Assembly (NCBI RefSeq): GCF_028737215.1 | Contig: NZ_JAQZAM010000015.1 | Span: 62,001 to 126,000 of the forward strand | DNA from: Actinomycetospora chibensis | GTDB taxonomy: Bacteria > Actinomycetota > Actinomycetes > Mycobacteriales > Pseudonocardiaceae | Direction: 5' to 3' | DNA length: 64,000 nucleotides | In this document: one piece after another, positions 27,714 through 36,392 of the stretch | How the letters are laid out: the number at the start of each line of letters is the position of its first letter | Numbering within the stretch: the first letter of the stretch is position 1 | The notes under the pieces: generated by a model | Databases searched by the model: none | The model's input: the letters and a program-made list of their open reading frames with translations, nothing else | What the model was told of the DNA's origin: nothing | Made by a program: the position numbers and the translations under genes

Positions 27714-30086
27714 TCAGGGTGTGAAGCGCCGCAGGCGCAGGCTGTTGCCGACGACGAAGACGCTCGACAGCGCCATCGTCACGCCGGCGATCATCGGGTT
27801 CAGCAGCCCCGCGACGGCCAGTGGGAGCGCCGCGACGTTGTAGGCGAAGGCCCAGAACAGGTTGCCGCGGATCGTGGAGAGCGTGCGACGGGCCAGGCGC
27901 AGGGCGACGGGCACGGCGCGCAGGTCGTCGCGGACGAGGGTGACGTCGCCGGCCTCGATGGCCATGGCGGTGCCGGTGCCCATGGCCACGCCGAGGTCGG
28001 CCTGGGCCAGCGCCGCGGCGTCGTTGACGCCGTCGCCCACCATGGCAACGGTCGCGCCGGCCTCCTGGAGGCGGCGGACCTCGTCGGCCTTCTCGGTGGG
28101 CAGGACCTCGGCGACGACGTCGGCGGCGTCGATGCCCACCTCCGCGGCGACCGCGCGGGCCGCGGCGGGGTTGTCGCCGGTGAGCAGCACCGGGCGAAGA
28201 CCCCTCGCCCGCATCTGCGCGACGGCCTCCGCCGACCCCTCGCGGACACCGTCCGCGACCGCGAGTACCGCGCGCGCCCGCAGGTCGCCGTGCTCGTCGT
28301 CCCAGGCGACCAGCACCGTCGTCGCCCCCTGGCCCGCGGCGTCGTCGAGCGCGCGCTGCAGGTCGGCGGGAACGTCGACGCCGCGCTCGACGAACAGGCG
28401 GTGGCGGCCGGCGAGCACCCGCACGCCGTCGACGGTCCCGAGGACGCCGAGCCCGTCGAGCGGCGCGACGTCGGTGACCTCGGCGGACGTGAACGCGGCC
28501 TCTGTGAGCTCGTCCCTGGCCGCCGCCGCGATCGCCCGGGCGACGGGGTGCTCGAGGCGCGCCTCGAGGGCGCCGGCGCGGGCGAGCACCTCGTCCCGGC
28601 CGACGCCGTCCGTCGCCCGCAGCGTCTGGAGTGTCATCCGGCCGGTGGTCACGGTGCCGGTCTTGTCGAGCACGATCGTGTCGACCCGTCGCGTCGACTC
28701 GAGGACCTCGGGCCCCCGCAGCAGGATGCCGAGCTGGGCCCCGCGGCCGGTCGCAACGGCCAGGGCGGTAGGGGTGGCGAGGCCGAGCGCGCAGGGGCAG
28801 GCCACGACGAGCACGGCCATACCAGCCGCGACCGCGAAGCCCCAGCCGGCGCCCGAGACGCCCCAGAACAGCAGGGTGTTGATCGCGATCAGGATGACGA
28901 CCGGCACGAACCAGGCGGAGATGCGGTCGGCGAGCCGCTGGATCGCGGTCTTGCCGGCCTGCGCCTCCTCGACACGGCGCGCCATCCGGGCCCACTGCGT
29001 GTCCCCGGCGGCCCGGGTGGTCTCGACGACGAGGCGCACGGTCTCGTTGCGCGTGCCGGCGAGGACCTCGGTGCCGGGCTCGACGTCGACGGGCGCGGAC
29101 TCCCCGGTCATGGCACCCGCGTCGACGGTCGACCGGCCCTCCACCACGCGACCGTCCAGCGGGAAGGGCTCGCCCGCGCCGACCGCGATGCGGTCACCGG
29201 GCTGGACGCCCCCGACCGGCACCGGCAGCTCGCGGTCGCCGACGACCACGCGGGCCTCGGTCGCGGGCGGTGCCATCAGCGACGACGACACCCCGAGGGC
29301 GCGACGCCGTCCCCGTCGTTCGATCCAGCGCCCGAGCAGCGCCGCGGTGGTGATGGCGGCCGCAGCCTCCAGGTAGACCGTCCGCGATCCGTCGAACTGG
29401 TCGGGCCGGGGGACCAGGTAGAGGGCGTGGCGCATGCCGCCGAGCCCGGCGCCGCCGAAGAAGAGCGTCCACAGCGACCAGCCGAAGGCGGCGAGCGTGC
29501 CCACCGAGACGAGCGTGTCCATCGTCGCCGACAGGTGGCGCAGGTGGCGCAGGGCCGCCCGGTGGAACCGGTAGCCGCCCCAGATGACGACGGGCGCGGT
29601 GAGGACCAGACAGAACCACTGCCAGTACCGGAACTGCCAGTCCGGGTTCATCGCGACGGCCATCACCGGCAGCGTCAGCGCGAGGCAGACGAGGGCGCGA
29701 TGACGCAGCTCGGAGAGCTCGGGGTCCGGCGCGTCCTCGGCCTTCGGTGCCGTGGTGGTCGACGACGTGGGACGCGGCGCGCTCTCCGGGGCGGTGCGCG
29801 TCGAGGGCACACCACCGCCGGCGGGCACCAGCGGCGCCGCCGCCGTGGCGCCGAAGCCGAGGGTCCGGACGGCCGCCACGAGCTCGTCGGTGTCCTGCTC
29901 CGGGGGGTGGGTGACGCGGGCGCGACCCGTGGCGTAGTTGACGCTGGCCTCGACGCCCGGCAGCCGTCCGAGCTTGCGCTGGATGCGTGCGGCGCACGTT
30001 CCGCAGGTCATGCCGGTGACGGCGAGCTCGGTCGTCACCGTCTCCGGGCTCGCCGCTGCCGTGCTGTCCGCGACATCGGTCGCCAC
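27714..30086 (-). CDS. copA: Copper-translocating P1B-type ATPase
   Basis: 790 residues. Near the N-terminus is one heavy-metal-associated domain with GMTCGTCAA (C28, C31), then a proline/threonine linker, eight membrane segments, TGES (phosphatase), the membrane CPC motif in VVACPCALGLATP, the DKTGT phosphorylation site and GDGVNDAAAL. These define a Cu(+) exporter that detoxifies the cytoplasm. No CsoR-type repressor or CopZ chaperone gene is adjacent, so its regulator must lie elsewhere. Confidence 0.93.
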   Translation of the reverse strand: MATDVADSTAAASPETVTTELAVTGMTCGTCAARIQRKLGRLPGVEASVNYATGRARVTHPPEQDTDELVAAVRTLGFGATAAAPLVPAGGGVPSTRTAPESAPRPTSSTTTAPKAEDAPDPELSELRHRALVCLALTLPVMAVAMNPDWQFRYWQWFCLVLTAPVVIWGGYRFHRAALRHLRHLSATMDTLVSVGTLAAFGWSLWTLFFGGAGLGGMRHALYLVPRPDQFDGSRTVYLEAAAAITTAALLGRWIERRGRRRALGVSSSLMAPPATEARVVVGDRELPVPVGGVQPGDRIAVGAGEPFPLDGRVVEGRSTVDAGAMTGESAPVDVEPGTEVLAGTRNETVRLVVETTRAAGDTQWARMARRVEEAQAGKTAIQRLADRISAWFVPVVILIAINTLLFWGVSGAGWGFAVAAGMAVLVVACPCALGLATPTALAVATGRGAQLGILLRGPEVLESTRRVDTIVLDKTGTVTTGRMTLQTLRATDGVGRDEVLARAGALEARLEHPVARAIAAAARDELTEAAFTSAEVTDVAPLDGLGVLGTVDGVRVLAGRHRLFVERGVDVPADLQRALDDAAGQGATTVLVAWDDEHGDLRARAVLAVADGVREGSAEAVAQMRARGLRPVLLTGDNPAAARAVAAEVGIDAADVVAEVLPTEKADEVRRLQEAGATVAMVGDGVNDAAALAQADLGVAMGTGTAMAIEAGDVTLVRDDLRAVPVALRLARRTLSTIRGNLFWAFAYNVAALPLAVAGLLNPMIAGVTMALSSVFVVGNSLRLRRFTP

Positions 30087-30282
30087 GCCGCCACCTCCTG
30101 CTCGTCGCCGGGGATCGACGGCGCGACGTTAGGGCGCGGTCACGCCGTTGCCGCCGGAGCTGAGAGCCCCTGAGGACCGGTCCGCCGACCGCCGACAGGG
30201 AAGGGACGAACGGTCGTCCGGAGCACCCTTCCGGACGCTGACATACACCCGATCGGTTCAGTCACCGTCTCAGCGGTCGCGG

Positions 30283-30309
30283 GTGTTCGGCGAGGTGACG
30301 ATCGGGTAG
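30283..30309 (+). promoter_or_regulatory. Candidate SigB/SigF-type promoter for the CsbD gene
   Basis: GTGTT (30283-30287), a 16-bp spacer and GGGTAG (30304-30309) resemble the GTTT-N(14-17)-GGGTA general-stress promoter. It lies about 30 nt before an AAGGAGG ribosome site. csbD is a classical general-stress gene, which supports the reading. Confidence 0.5.
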
Positions 30310-30349
30310 GCCGGGCGGCGACCGTGCACCGTTGATCAAGGAGGCACCC

Positions 30350-30559
30350 ATGGCCGAGGACACGTCCGCCGAGGACCTCAAGGGCCGCGCCAAGGAAGCC
30401 GTCGGCGCCCTCACGGGCCAGGACGACTGGGCCCGCGAGGGCAAGGAGCAGCAGAAGAAGGCCGACGCCGAGGACACCGCCCGGCAGAAGGAGGCGGAGG
30501 CGCAGAAGGCCCGCGCCCAGGCCGACAAGAAGGACGCCGACCAGAAGAAGCACCAGTAG
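30350..30559 (+). CDS. CsbD-like general-stress protein
   Basis: 69 residues from ATG 30350, 6 nt after AAGGAGG. The upstream in-frame TTG 30332 would place the ribosome site inside the gene and is rejected. The motif DLKGRAKEAVGALTGQDDW is the CsbD signature. The remainder is a highly charged KK/E-rich helix without hydrophobic core, so it is probably disordered in part. Function unknown; expression in stationary phase or stress is likely, given the SigB-like promoter. Confidence 0.88.
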   Translation: MAEDTSAEDLKGRAKEAVGALTGQDDWAREGKEQQKKADAEDTARQKEAEAQKARAQADKKDADQKKHQ

Positions 30560-30578
30560 TCACCCCACACACTCCGTG

Positions 30579-30613
30579 CGGCCCCGGACCGGCCACTGGT
30601 CGATCCGGGGCCG
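30579..30613. terminator. Terminator hairpin after the CsbD gene
   Basis: CGGCCCCGGA (30579-30588) and TCCGGGGCCG (30604-30613) are exact reverse complements with a 15-nt loop, 20 nt after the csbD stop. Confidence 0.75.
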
Positions 30614-30714
30614 TCGTGTGCCACCCCCTGCACCGCGCCGATCGCGCGCGGTAACGAAGATCGCGTTCCCGACGATCACCAGTCCGTCGCGCAGGGTCGG
30701 TGAGGGAGACAGCG

Positions 30715-30978
30715 ATGACGGTGCTCGTGGTGCTGGGAGTCGTGGCGATGGGCCTCGCCCTCGCCTGGGAGCTCCGGTTCGTCGCGCTCTGGGCCCTCGT
30801 GCGAGCCGTCGACGCGGTCGAGGGCGCCGACGGCGCGGGACGCCGGCGCTACGGCGACTTCCGCCGCATCGTCGCCGAGCAGGGGCTCGCCGGCGTGGAC
30901 CTCGCGTGGCTCACGACCGGCGACGACGACCGTTCCGACGTCGCCGACCGTGCGGACTGGCAGCTGCGCAGCGCCTGA
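30715..30978 (+). CDS. Small single-pass membrane protein, unknown function
   Basis: 87 residues from ATG 30715, preceded by GAGGGAGAC. The in-frame GTG at 30700 is less likely because it overlaps the ribosome site. One N-terminal hydrophobic segment (MTVLVVLGVVAMGLALAW, about residues 1-18) anchors a short soluble domain with RRRYGDFRRIVAEQGLAG. No family is recognised. Confidence 0.6.
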   Translation: MTVLVVLGVVAMGLALAWELRFVALWALVRAVDAVEGADGAGRRRYGDFRRIVAEQGLAGVDLAWLTTGDDDRSDVADRADWQLRSA

Positions 30979-31000
30979 CCGCGGGTCGATGCCTCGCGCG

Positions 31001-31315
31001 TCAGTGGACCAGCTTCAGCCCGACCACGCCGCCGACGATCGCCACCAGGAACACGATCTTCAATGCGGAGATCGACTCATCTCCCGTGACCATGGCATAG
31101 GCGACGGTGAGCACCGCGCCGATCCCGACCCACACCGCGTACGACGTCCCCACCGGCAGGCTGCGCATCGCGTAGGCCAGGCCGACCATGCTGAGCACGA
31201 TCGCCACGCCGAACGTGATCGACGGTCCGAGCCGGGAGAAGCCCTCCGACCTGCCCAGCGCCGTCGCCCACACGGCCTCGAGCACACCGGAGACGACGAG
31301 AACGATCCATGCCAC
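31001..31315 (-). CDS. Small multidrug resistance (SMR) family efflux protein
   Basis: 104 residues from GTG 31315; codons further upstream are not starts. There are four membrane helices and the essential membrane-embedded glutamate at position 13 (VLEAVWATAL). SLPVGTSYAVWVGIGAVLT is the SMR signature. These proton-driven dimers export quaternary ammonium compounds or guanidinium; the Gdx versus Qac subtype is not settled. It is single, not paired with a second SMR gene. Confidence 0.88.
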   Translation of the reverse strand: MAWIVLVVSGVLEAVWATALGRSEGFSRLGPSITFGVAIVLSMVGLAYAMRSLPVGTSYAVWVGIGAVLTVAYAMVTGDESISALKIVFLVAIVGGVVGLKLVH

Positions 31316-31471
31316 GACGAGCCTCGCTACGGTCGCCGTCTTGTCGCGGTCTGGGTACGGCGCCCCTCGTCCAGGCCGCTCCCGATGATCGGGGAACGCC
31401 GTCCGAGGATCGCAACGGGCGCGTGAGCTCGGCAAGGTCGACGACGGTGCGTTGCGTCTCCACCGTCAGCC

Positions 31472-31864
31472 TCAGTCGACCCGGGCCATCCAGAGGTGGC
31501 CGTCCGGATCGGTGAACGTGCTCTGGTACCCCCACCCCGGGTCGCCCGGCTCGGCCTTCACCGCGTTGCCAGCCGACCGCACGCGCTCGGTGACGGCGTC
31601 GACCTCGGCAGGCGTGGCCACGCCGAGGGCGAGGAGGCACTCGCTCACGCCGTCCGGGGCCACCTCGTGGTCCGCGCTCACGAAGCCGAACCCGTCACGG
31701 GGGATCAGCATGAGCGTCACGCCGGGGCCGAGGACCAACCGGAGCGGCTCGGGCAGGCCGTCGTCCGCGATCTCGCTGCCGACGGTCTCGAGGTCGAGCA
31801 CCCGGCGGTAGAAGTCGTGGGCGATCCGGCGGTCCCGCACCGGCAGCGCGACGGTGAACGTCAT
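31472..31864 (-). CDS. VOC-family (glyoxalase/bleomycin-resistance fold) protein
   Basis: 130 residues from ATG 31864. Two beta-alpha-beta-beta-beta modules are visible: MTFTVALPVRDRRIAHDFYRR at the start and GYQSTFTDPDGHLWMARVD at the end, the latter with the usual D-P-D-G-H turn. Members range from dioxygenases to binding proteins, so no reaction is assigned. Confidence 0.82.
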   Translation of the reverse strand: MTFTVALPVRDRRIAHDFYRRVLDLETVGSEIADDGLPEPLRLVLGPGVTLMLIPRDGFGFVSADHEVAPDGVSECLLALGVATPAEVDAVTERVRSAGNAVKAEPGDPGWGYQSTFTDPDGHLWMARVD

Positions 31865-32042
31865 TCCCGCACCCTCCCACCGGTCTGCCCGAGCCCACGA
31901 GCGGGCGATGACGTAACAATTCGGACCCACCGGACGAGAACACGGTCGACGGACCGGCAGGCACGCCCGCGACAACGCGGAAGCGGCCGCCGCAGTTCCG
32001 TCTCCATCCACGCTCGTGCGGTTCTCTGTCGGGGGGATTCCC

Positions 32043-32693
32043 GTGTCCAAGAAGGCCTGGGCGATCGGCGTCGTCGCGTTCCTCGCGATCGTCGGCTCCT
32101 GCAGCGACAAAGAGTCGACGTCGACGTCGACGACGACGCCGGCCCCGGTCGCCGCGCCCGCCACCTCGTCGCCGTACGTCGCACCCGTGGCGGTGCCGAC
32201 CACGAGTGCCGCGCCCGCGGGGGTCGCCGTGACCCGGGTGATCGACGGGGACACCTTCGAGATCGCCGGTGGACAGCGGGTGCGCGTGCTCGGGATCGAC
32301 TCGTGCGAGATCGGCACCTACGGCGGCACCCAGGCGAAGCAGTCCGCTGAGATCACGCTCGACGGCGAGTCGGTGGTCCTCGAGCAGGAGCCCGGCGTCG
32401 ACCGCGACCGCTCCGGCCGCCTGCTCCGCTACGTCTCGACCGGCGACGGCAGCGACTTCGGTGAGTCCATGGTCGTCCAGACCCACACCGGCGTCGCCCG
32501 GGGCGACAGCGACGCCTCCGACGCGCGGCTCGCCGACCTGCGGGAACGGGACCACGGCGGCCGCGACTGCTCGGAGCCGGACTACTCGCCCGCCACCACC
32601 GAGTACGACGTCGACGTGGATGTCGACGACGACGGCAACCTCCCCGACGGGGCCCTCACCGGCGGCTACTGCGCTCGCAAGTGGTGGTGCTGA
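32043..32693 (+). CDS. SNase/thermonuclease-like lipoprotein
   Basis: 216 residues from GTG 32043, which follows a GGGGGGA ribosome site; GTG 32016 is the alternative. The start has a lysine pair, a hydrophobic helix and a lipobox-like VGSC at residue ~20, then a Thr/Ser/Pro linker. The nuclease core shows RVIDGDTFEI, RVRVLGID with a downstream E, and DRDRSGRLLRYV, corresponding to the Ca-site aspartates and catalytic R/E/R of staphylococcal nuclease. The C-terminus has acidic DVDVDVDDDG and ends WWC. Its last 28 nt overlap the convergent GNAT gene. Confidence 0.8.
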   Translation: MSKKAWAIGVVAFLAIVGSCSDKESTSTSTTTPAPVAAPATSSPYVAPVAVPTTSAAPAGVAVTRVIDGDTFEIAGGQRVRVLGIDSCEIGTYGGTQAKQSAEITLDGESVVLEQEPGVDRDRSGRLLRYVSTGDGSDFGESMVVQTHTGVARGDSDASDARLADLRERDHGGRDCSEPDYSPATTEYDVDVDVDDDGNLPDGALTGGYCARKWWC

Positions 32694-33178
32694 GCCTCGC
32701 GCTCGACGGTCCTGAAGTACCGGACGATCGGGAACGGCGTGAACCCCGCGCTCTCGTAGAGCCGACGGGCCGGCGCATGGCCCGGGTCGCCCGCGGTCTC
32801 CACCATCGCCGTCGCGAACCCCTGCTCGGCGATCCACTCGAGGGCCGCCCCGGTCAGCTGCCGCCCGATCCCTCGCCCCTGGTACCGCGGGTCGACCGCC
32901 ACCATGTGGATCTCCCCGATCGGCTCGTCCTCGCGGCGACCGACCGCGACGAAGCCGGTCACGTCGTCGTCGACCTGGGCGACCCGGACGTGCAGGGTCG
33001 CGCAGGCGCTCTCGACCGCGTCCTGCTGCCCGGCGCGCCAGTCCGGGTGCTGGGCCTCGAAGACACCGGAGCCCGCGAGCTGCTGCTCGACCGAGGCGAA
33101 CACCGGCGCCCACGCCGCGAGCGAGAGCTCGACGAGGCGCGGCAGGTCGGACGCGGCGTAGGCCCGGACCGTCGTCAC
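32666..33178 (-). CDS. GNAT-family N-acetyltransferase
   Basis: 170 residues from GTG 33178, overlapping the stop of the DUF5996 gene (GTGA). The acetyl-CoA loop is VAVDPRYQGRGIGRQLTG (the Q/R-x-x-G-x-G/A motif). It is followed by ARRLYESAGF typical of the C-terminal part. The acceptor is unknown. Translational coupling to the DUF5996 gene suggests a shared role. Confidence 0.87.
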   Translation of the reverse strand: MTTVRAYAASDLPRLVELSLAAWAPVFASVEQQLAGSGVFEAQHPDWRAGQQDAVESACATLHVRVAQVDDDVTGFVAVGRREDEPIGEIHMVAVDPRYQGRGIGRQLTGAALEWIAEQGFATAMVETAGDPGHAPARRLYESAGFTPFPIVRYFRTVEREAQHHHLRAQ

Positions 33179-34110
33179 GACCGGGCCCGCGAGGTGGGGT
33201 CGGCCTCGAGGGCGTCCCGGTCCCACTGCCCGTTGTCCGCAGCGGCCTCGTAGGTGCTCTGCAGGAACTCGAGCAGGTACCGGTCCGGGTCCGCCGCCCG
33301 GCGGACCGCCTCGTAGGGGAGCAGGAACTGCTGGGCCGCGTCGACGTAGGCCGCCTCGGCCGGGGCGACCGGGTGCTCCCGGAAACCGGGCGGCTCCGGG
33401 TACGCGTAGGCGTAGAACGCACCTTCCTCGCCGAAGCCCGGCCAGAAGCCCGCGCTGCTGAGCTCGTGCGAGTAGCCCTCGACCATGACCCAGTCCGCGC
33501 AGTTCGGGGCCCCGCCGGGGTGCGGTGGTGCGGTGCGGCCCGAGAACCGCGTGCACGCCATGTCCAGCCCACCCCAGAAGAAGTGGACCGGGCTGACCTT
33601 GCCGGTGAAACGCGACCGGAACTCGGTGAGCACCCTCTGGGCGTTGATGAGCTGGCCCCAGAACGCCCGTGCGTGCGCCGGCTCGTAGGTCGTGTGCTCG
33701 TGGTCCTGCTCGAACGGGATCGCCCGCACCACCTCCGTGGGCGTGGTGCGGATCGTGACGTCGACGCCCAGCTCGCCCAGCGCGGCCATGGTCTCGGCGT
33801 AGAAGTCGGCGACGGGCCTGCTCTCCAGCGGCACGGACCGCTGCCCGCCGGTGCTCGCCCGGAGGTCCAGCCGGTGCTCGACGAAGTCGAACTCCATGTC
33901 GAAGGCGCCGTGGGCGTAGGGCATCGACGACGTCGTCAGACCGCGCGCCGACACGTAGAGCGGAACCTGCCACCAGTGGTTGATCAGCGGCTCCGAGGCC
34001 ATCCGGATCTTCCCGACGACCTGGGTCCACATGTGCAGCGTGTCCCGGGTCGCGGTCCAGTCCTCGACCCGGAGGGCGGGCCACAGCTCCGTGCTCATTC
34101 CTCCATTCAT
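33175..34110 (-). CDS. DUF5996 family protein
   Basis: 311 residues from ATG 34110; ATG 34098 (MSTELWP) is an alternative with GGAGG almost touching it. Recognised by WPALRVEDWTATRDTLHMWTQ, KVSPVHFFWGGLDMACTRFSG and GFWPGFGEEGAFYAYAYPEP, all conserved in this uncharacterised family. It is soluble and contains many Trp and His residues. Function unknown. Confidence 0.8.
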   Translation of the reverse strand: MNGGMSTELWPALRVEDWTATRDTLHMWTQVVGKIRMASEPLINHWWQVPLYVSARGLTTSSMPYAHGAFDMEFDFVEHRLDLRASTGGQRSVPLESRPVADFYAETMAALGELGVDVTIRTTPTEVVRAIPFEQDHEHTTYEPAHARAFWGQLINAQRVLTEFRSRFTGKVSPVHFFWGGLDMACTRFSGRTAPPHPGGAPNCADWVMVEGYSHELSSAGFWPGFGEEGAFYAYAYPEPPGFREHPVAPAEAAYVDAAQQFLLPYEAVRRAADPDRYLLEFLQSTYEAAADNGQWDRDALEADPTSRARS

Positions 34111-34135
34111 AGCCGGGCGGGCACGCCGCCGTCGA

Positions 34136-35356
34136 TCACAGGTCGGAGAGCGGGACCCCGGGGTCGGCGAGCCGGGTGGTGTCGAGCGGTGCGCCGGCGC
34201 GGATGAGCCGCTCGATGTCGTCGGTGACGTCCCAGATGTTGACGTTCATGCCGGCGAGCGGACGCCCGTCCTGGCACCAGAACGCGATGAACTCGCGGCC
34301 GGCGAGGTCGCCGCGCACGACCACCTCGACGTTCTCGTCGCCCGGGTCGACGTGGCCCGTGTACTCCATGCCGAGGTCGTACTGGTCGGTGAAGAAGTAG
34401 GGCAGCCGGTCCCAGCCCGTGGCGTTCTCGTCGATCATGGCCGCCGCGGCGACCGGCCCGCTGTTCTGGGCGGTCGCCCAGTGCTCGACACGGATCTGCC
34501 GACCGAGGGCCGGGTGGTGGATGCTCGCGATGTCCCCGGCGGCGTAGATCCGGGGATCGCTGCTGCGCAGGTGCTCGTCGACCCGGACGCCGTCGTCCAC
34601 CTGCAGGCCCGCGCGCTCGGCGAGCTCGGTGTTCGGGGCCGCGCCGATGCCGACGACGACCGCGTCCGCCTCGACGAGCGAGCCGTCGCCCAGGCGGACG
34701 CCCACCACGGCGCCGTCCTTGCCCACGATCTCGGTGACCTGCACGCCGGTGCGCAGGTCGACGCCGTGCTCGCGGTGCAGTCCGGCGAACACCTCGGCGA
34801 TCTCCGGGCCCAGCACGCCCAGCAGGGGCGCGTCGGCGGCCTCGAGCACGGCCACCTCCACGTCGGCGATCCGCGCCGCCGCGGTCACCTCGAGGCCGAT
34901 CCAGCCCGCGCCGATCACGGCGATCCGCCCCGCCCGCTGCAGCAGGATCTTGAGGCGGTCGCTGTCGTCGAGGTAGCGGAGATAGTGCACGTCCTCCAGC
35001 TCGGCGCCGGGCACCCGCAGGTGCCGTGGCGACGACCCGGTCGCGAGCAGCAGGGCCTCGTAGCCCACGCGGTCTCCGTCGTCGAGGACGACCTCGGAGG
35101 CGTCGCGGTCGATCGCGGTGACGGTGGCGCCGAGGCGCAGGTCGACGTCGTGCTCCCGATACCAGTCGGCCGGGTGCACGAAGACCTCGTCGCGCTCCGA
35201 GGATCCCTGGAGGTACTCCTTCGAGAGCGGGGGACGCTCGTAGGGCCGGTGCTGCTCGGCGCCGAGCAGCACCACCGGCCCCTCGTACCCGCCGTCACGG
35301 AGGGCCTCCGCGGCCCGGGCGCCGGCCAGGCCGGCGCCGACGATCACGTAGGTCAT
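34136..35356 (-). CDS. FAD-dependent ferredoxin/rubredoxin-type reductase
   Basis: 406 residues. N-terminal FAD Rossmann VIVGAGLAGARAAEAL, the YERPPLSKEYL signature, the NAD-binding IAVIGAGWIGLEV, and the late IYAAGDIA define the BphA4/CamA reductase family. These enzymes reduce ferredoxins or rubredoxins with NAD(P)H. It lies 17 nt downstream of an acyl-ACP desaturase on the same strand, so it probably supplies electrons to that desaturase through an unlinked ferredoxin. No ferredoxin gene is adjacent. Confidence 0.9.
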   Translation of the reverse strand: MTYVIVGAGLAGARAAEALRDGGYEGPVVLLGAEQHRPYERPPLSKEYLQGSSERDEVFVHPADWYREHDVDLRLGATVTAIDRDASEVVLDDGDRVGYEALLLATGSSPRHLRVPGAELEDVHYLRYLDDSDRLKILLQRAGRIAVIGAGWIGLEVTAAARIADVEVAVLEAADAPLLGVLGPEIAEVFAGLHREHGVDLRTGVQVTEIVGKDGAVVGVRLGDGSLVEADAVVVGIGAAPNTELAERAGLQVDDGVRVDEHLRSSDPRIYAAGDIASIHHPALGRQIRVEHWATAQNSGPVAAAAMIDENATGWDRLPYFFTDQYDLGMEYTGHVDPGDENVEVVVRGDLAGREFIAFWCQDGRPLAGMNVNIWDVTDDIERLIRAGAPLDTTRLADPGVPLSDL

Positions 35357-35373
35357 GCGTGGCTCCTGTTCCG

Positions 35374-36306
35374 TCAGCCCGACTTGGCGGCGAGGCGCTC
35401 CCGCGTCCTCGCCCGCTGCTCCTCGAACCGCGTGGCCTGGGCGTCGATCCTGGCGAGGAACGCGGAGAGCTCCGTCCGGGCCTTCTCGCCCTCGGCGTCG
35501 AGACCCTCGAGCTCGAACACCTTCCAGTGGCGCAGCAGGGGCCAGACCACCTCGTCGTGGTGCACCCGCAGGTCGTAGATGCCGGCCTGGGCGATCTGCA
35601 CGGCCTTGCGGGTGAAGCCCGGGATGATCGCGCCCGGCATCGCGAAGTGGACCACCTCGTCGGTGATCGCGCGCATCGTCGCGTTGGGCGCGAAGTCGAG
35701 GGCGGCCTTCGTGAGGTTCCGGTAGAAGACCATGTGCAGGTTCTCGTCGGTGGACACCCGTGTGAGCAGCTTCTCCGCGACGGGGTCGCCGGCGTACTTG
35801 CCCGTGTTGCGGTGCGAGACGCGGGTGGCGAGCTCCTGGAACGAGACGTAGGCGAGCACGTTGAGGATCGGCTTCTCCTCCGAGTCGTAGCCCGTCTGCA
35901 TCACCTGCATCCGCGCCTGCTCGAGCTCGTCCGGATCGACACCGCGCGTGACGAGGAGGTAGTCGCGGATGCAGAAGGCGTGCCGGCCCTCCTCGGCGGT
36001 CCACCGGTGCACCCACGTCCCCCAGGCACCGTCCCGGCCGAACGCCCGCTCGATCTCGCGGTGGTAGCTGGGCAGGTTGTCCTCGGTGAGGAGGTTGACC
36101 TCGAGCGCCGTGCGCGCGATCGGCGACAACGCCGACTGCTCGGGGTTCCAGGCCTCTCCCCCGAGGTCGGCGAAGTCGCGCCCGAGGCTCCAGGGCACGT
36201 ACTCGTGCGGCATCCAGTCCTTCGCCATCTCGAGGTGCCGGTCGAGGTTCTCGGTGACGGCGGGCTCGAGATCGAGCAGCAGGTGCGTGCTCTCGGTGGT
36301 GGTCAT
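35374..36306 (-). CDS. desA: Acyl-ACP (stearoyl-type) desaturase
   Basis: 310 residues from ATG 36306; GTG 36315 is an alternative start. It is a soluble ferritin-like diiron enzyme. Diiron ligands lie in LLTEDNLPSYHREI, in TAEEGRHAFCIRDYL (E-E-x-x-H) and in TRVSTDENLHMVFY (D-E-N-L-H). It inserts a double bond into acyl-ACP during fatty acid synthesis. The adjacent reductase gene suggests a dedicated electron supply. Confidence 0.92.
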   Translation of the reverse strand: MTTTESTHLLLDLEPAVTENLDRHLEMAKDWMPHEYVPWSLGRDFADLGGEAWNPEQSALSPIARTALEVNLLTEDNLPSYHREIERAFGRDGAWGTWVHRWTAEEGRHAFCIRDYLLVTRGVDPDELEQARMQVMQTGYDSEEKPILNVLAYVSFQELATRVSHRNTGKYAGDPVAEKLLTRVSTDENLHMVFYRNLTKAALDFAPNATMRAITDEVVHFAMPGAIIPGFTRKAVQIAQAGIYDLRVHHDEVVWPLLRHWKVFELEGLDAEGEKARTELSAFLARIDAQATRFEEQRARTRERLAAKSG

Positions 36307-36392
36307 GGTGTCCACTCTCAGCCGCGGTGTCGTCGGCCACGGGATGTGCGCACGGCTCCCTCAGGCTACCGGGACTCGCGACCCACAGATGA

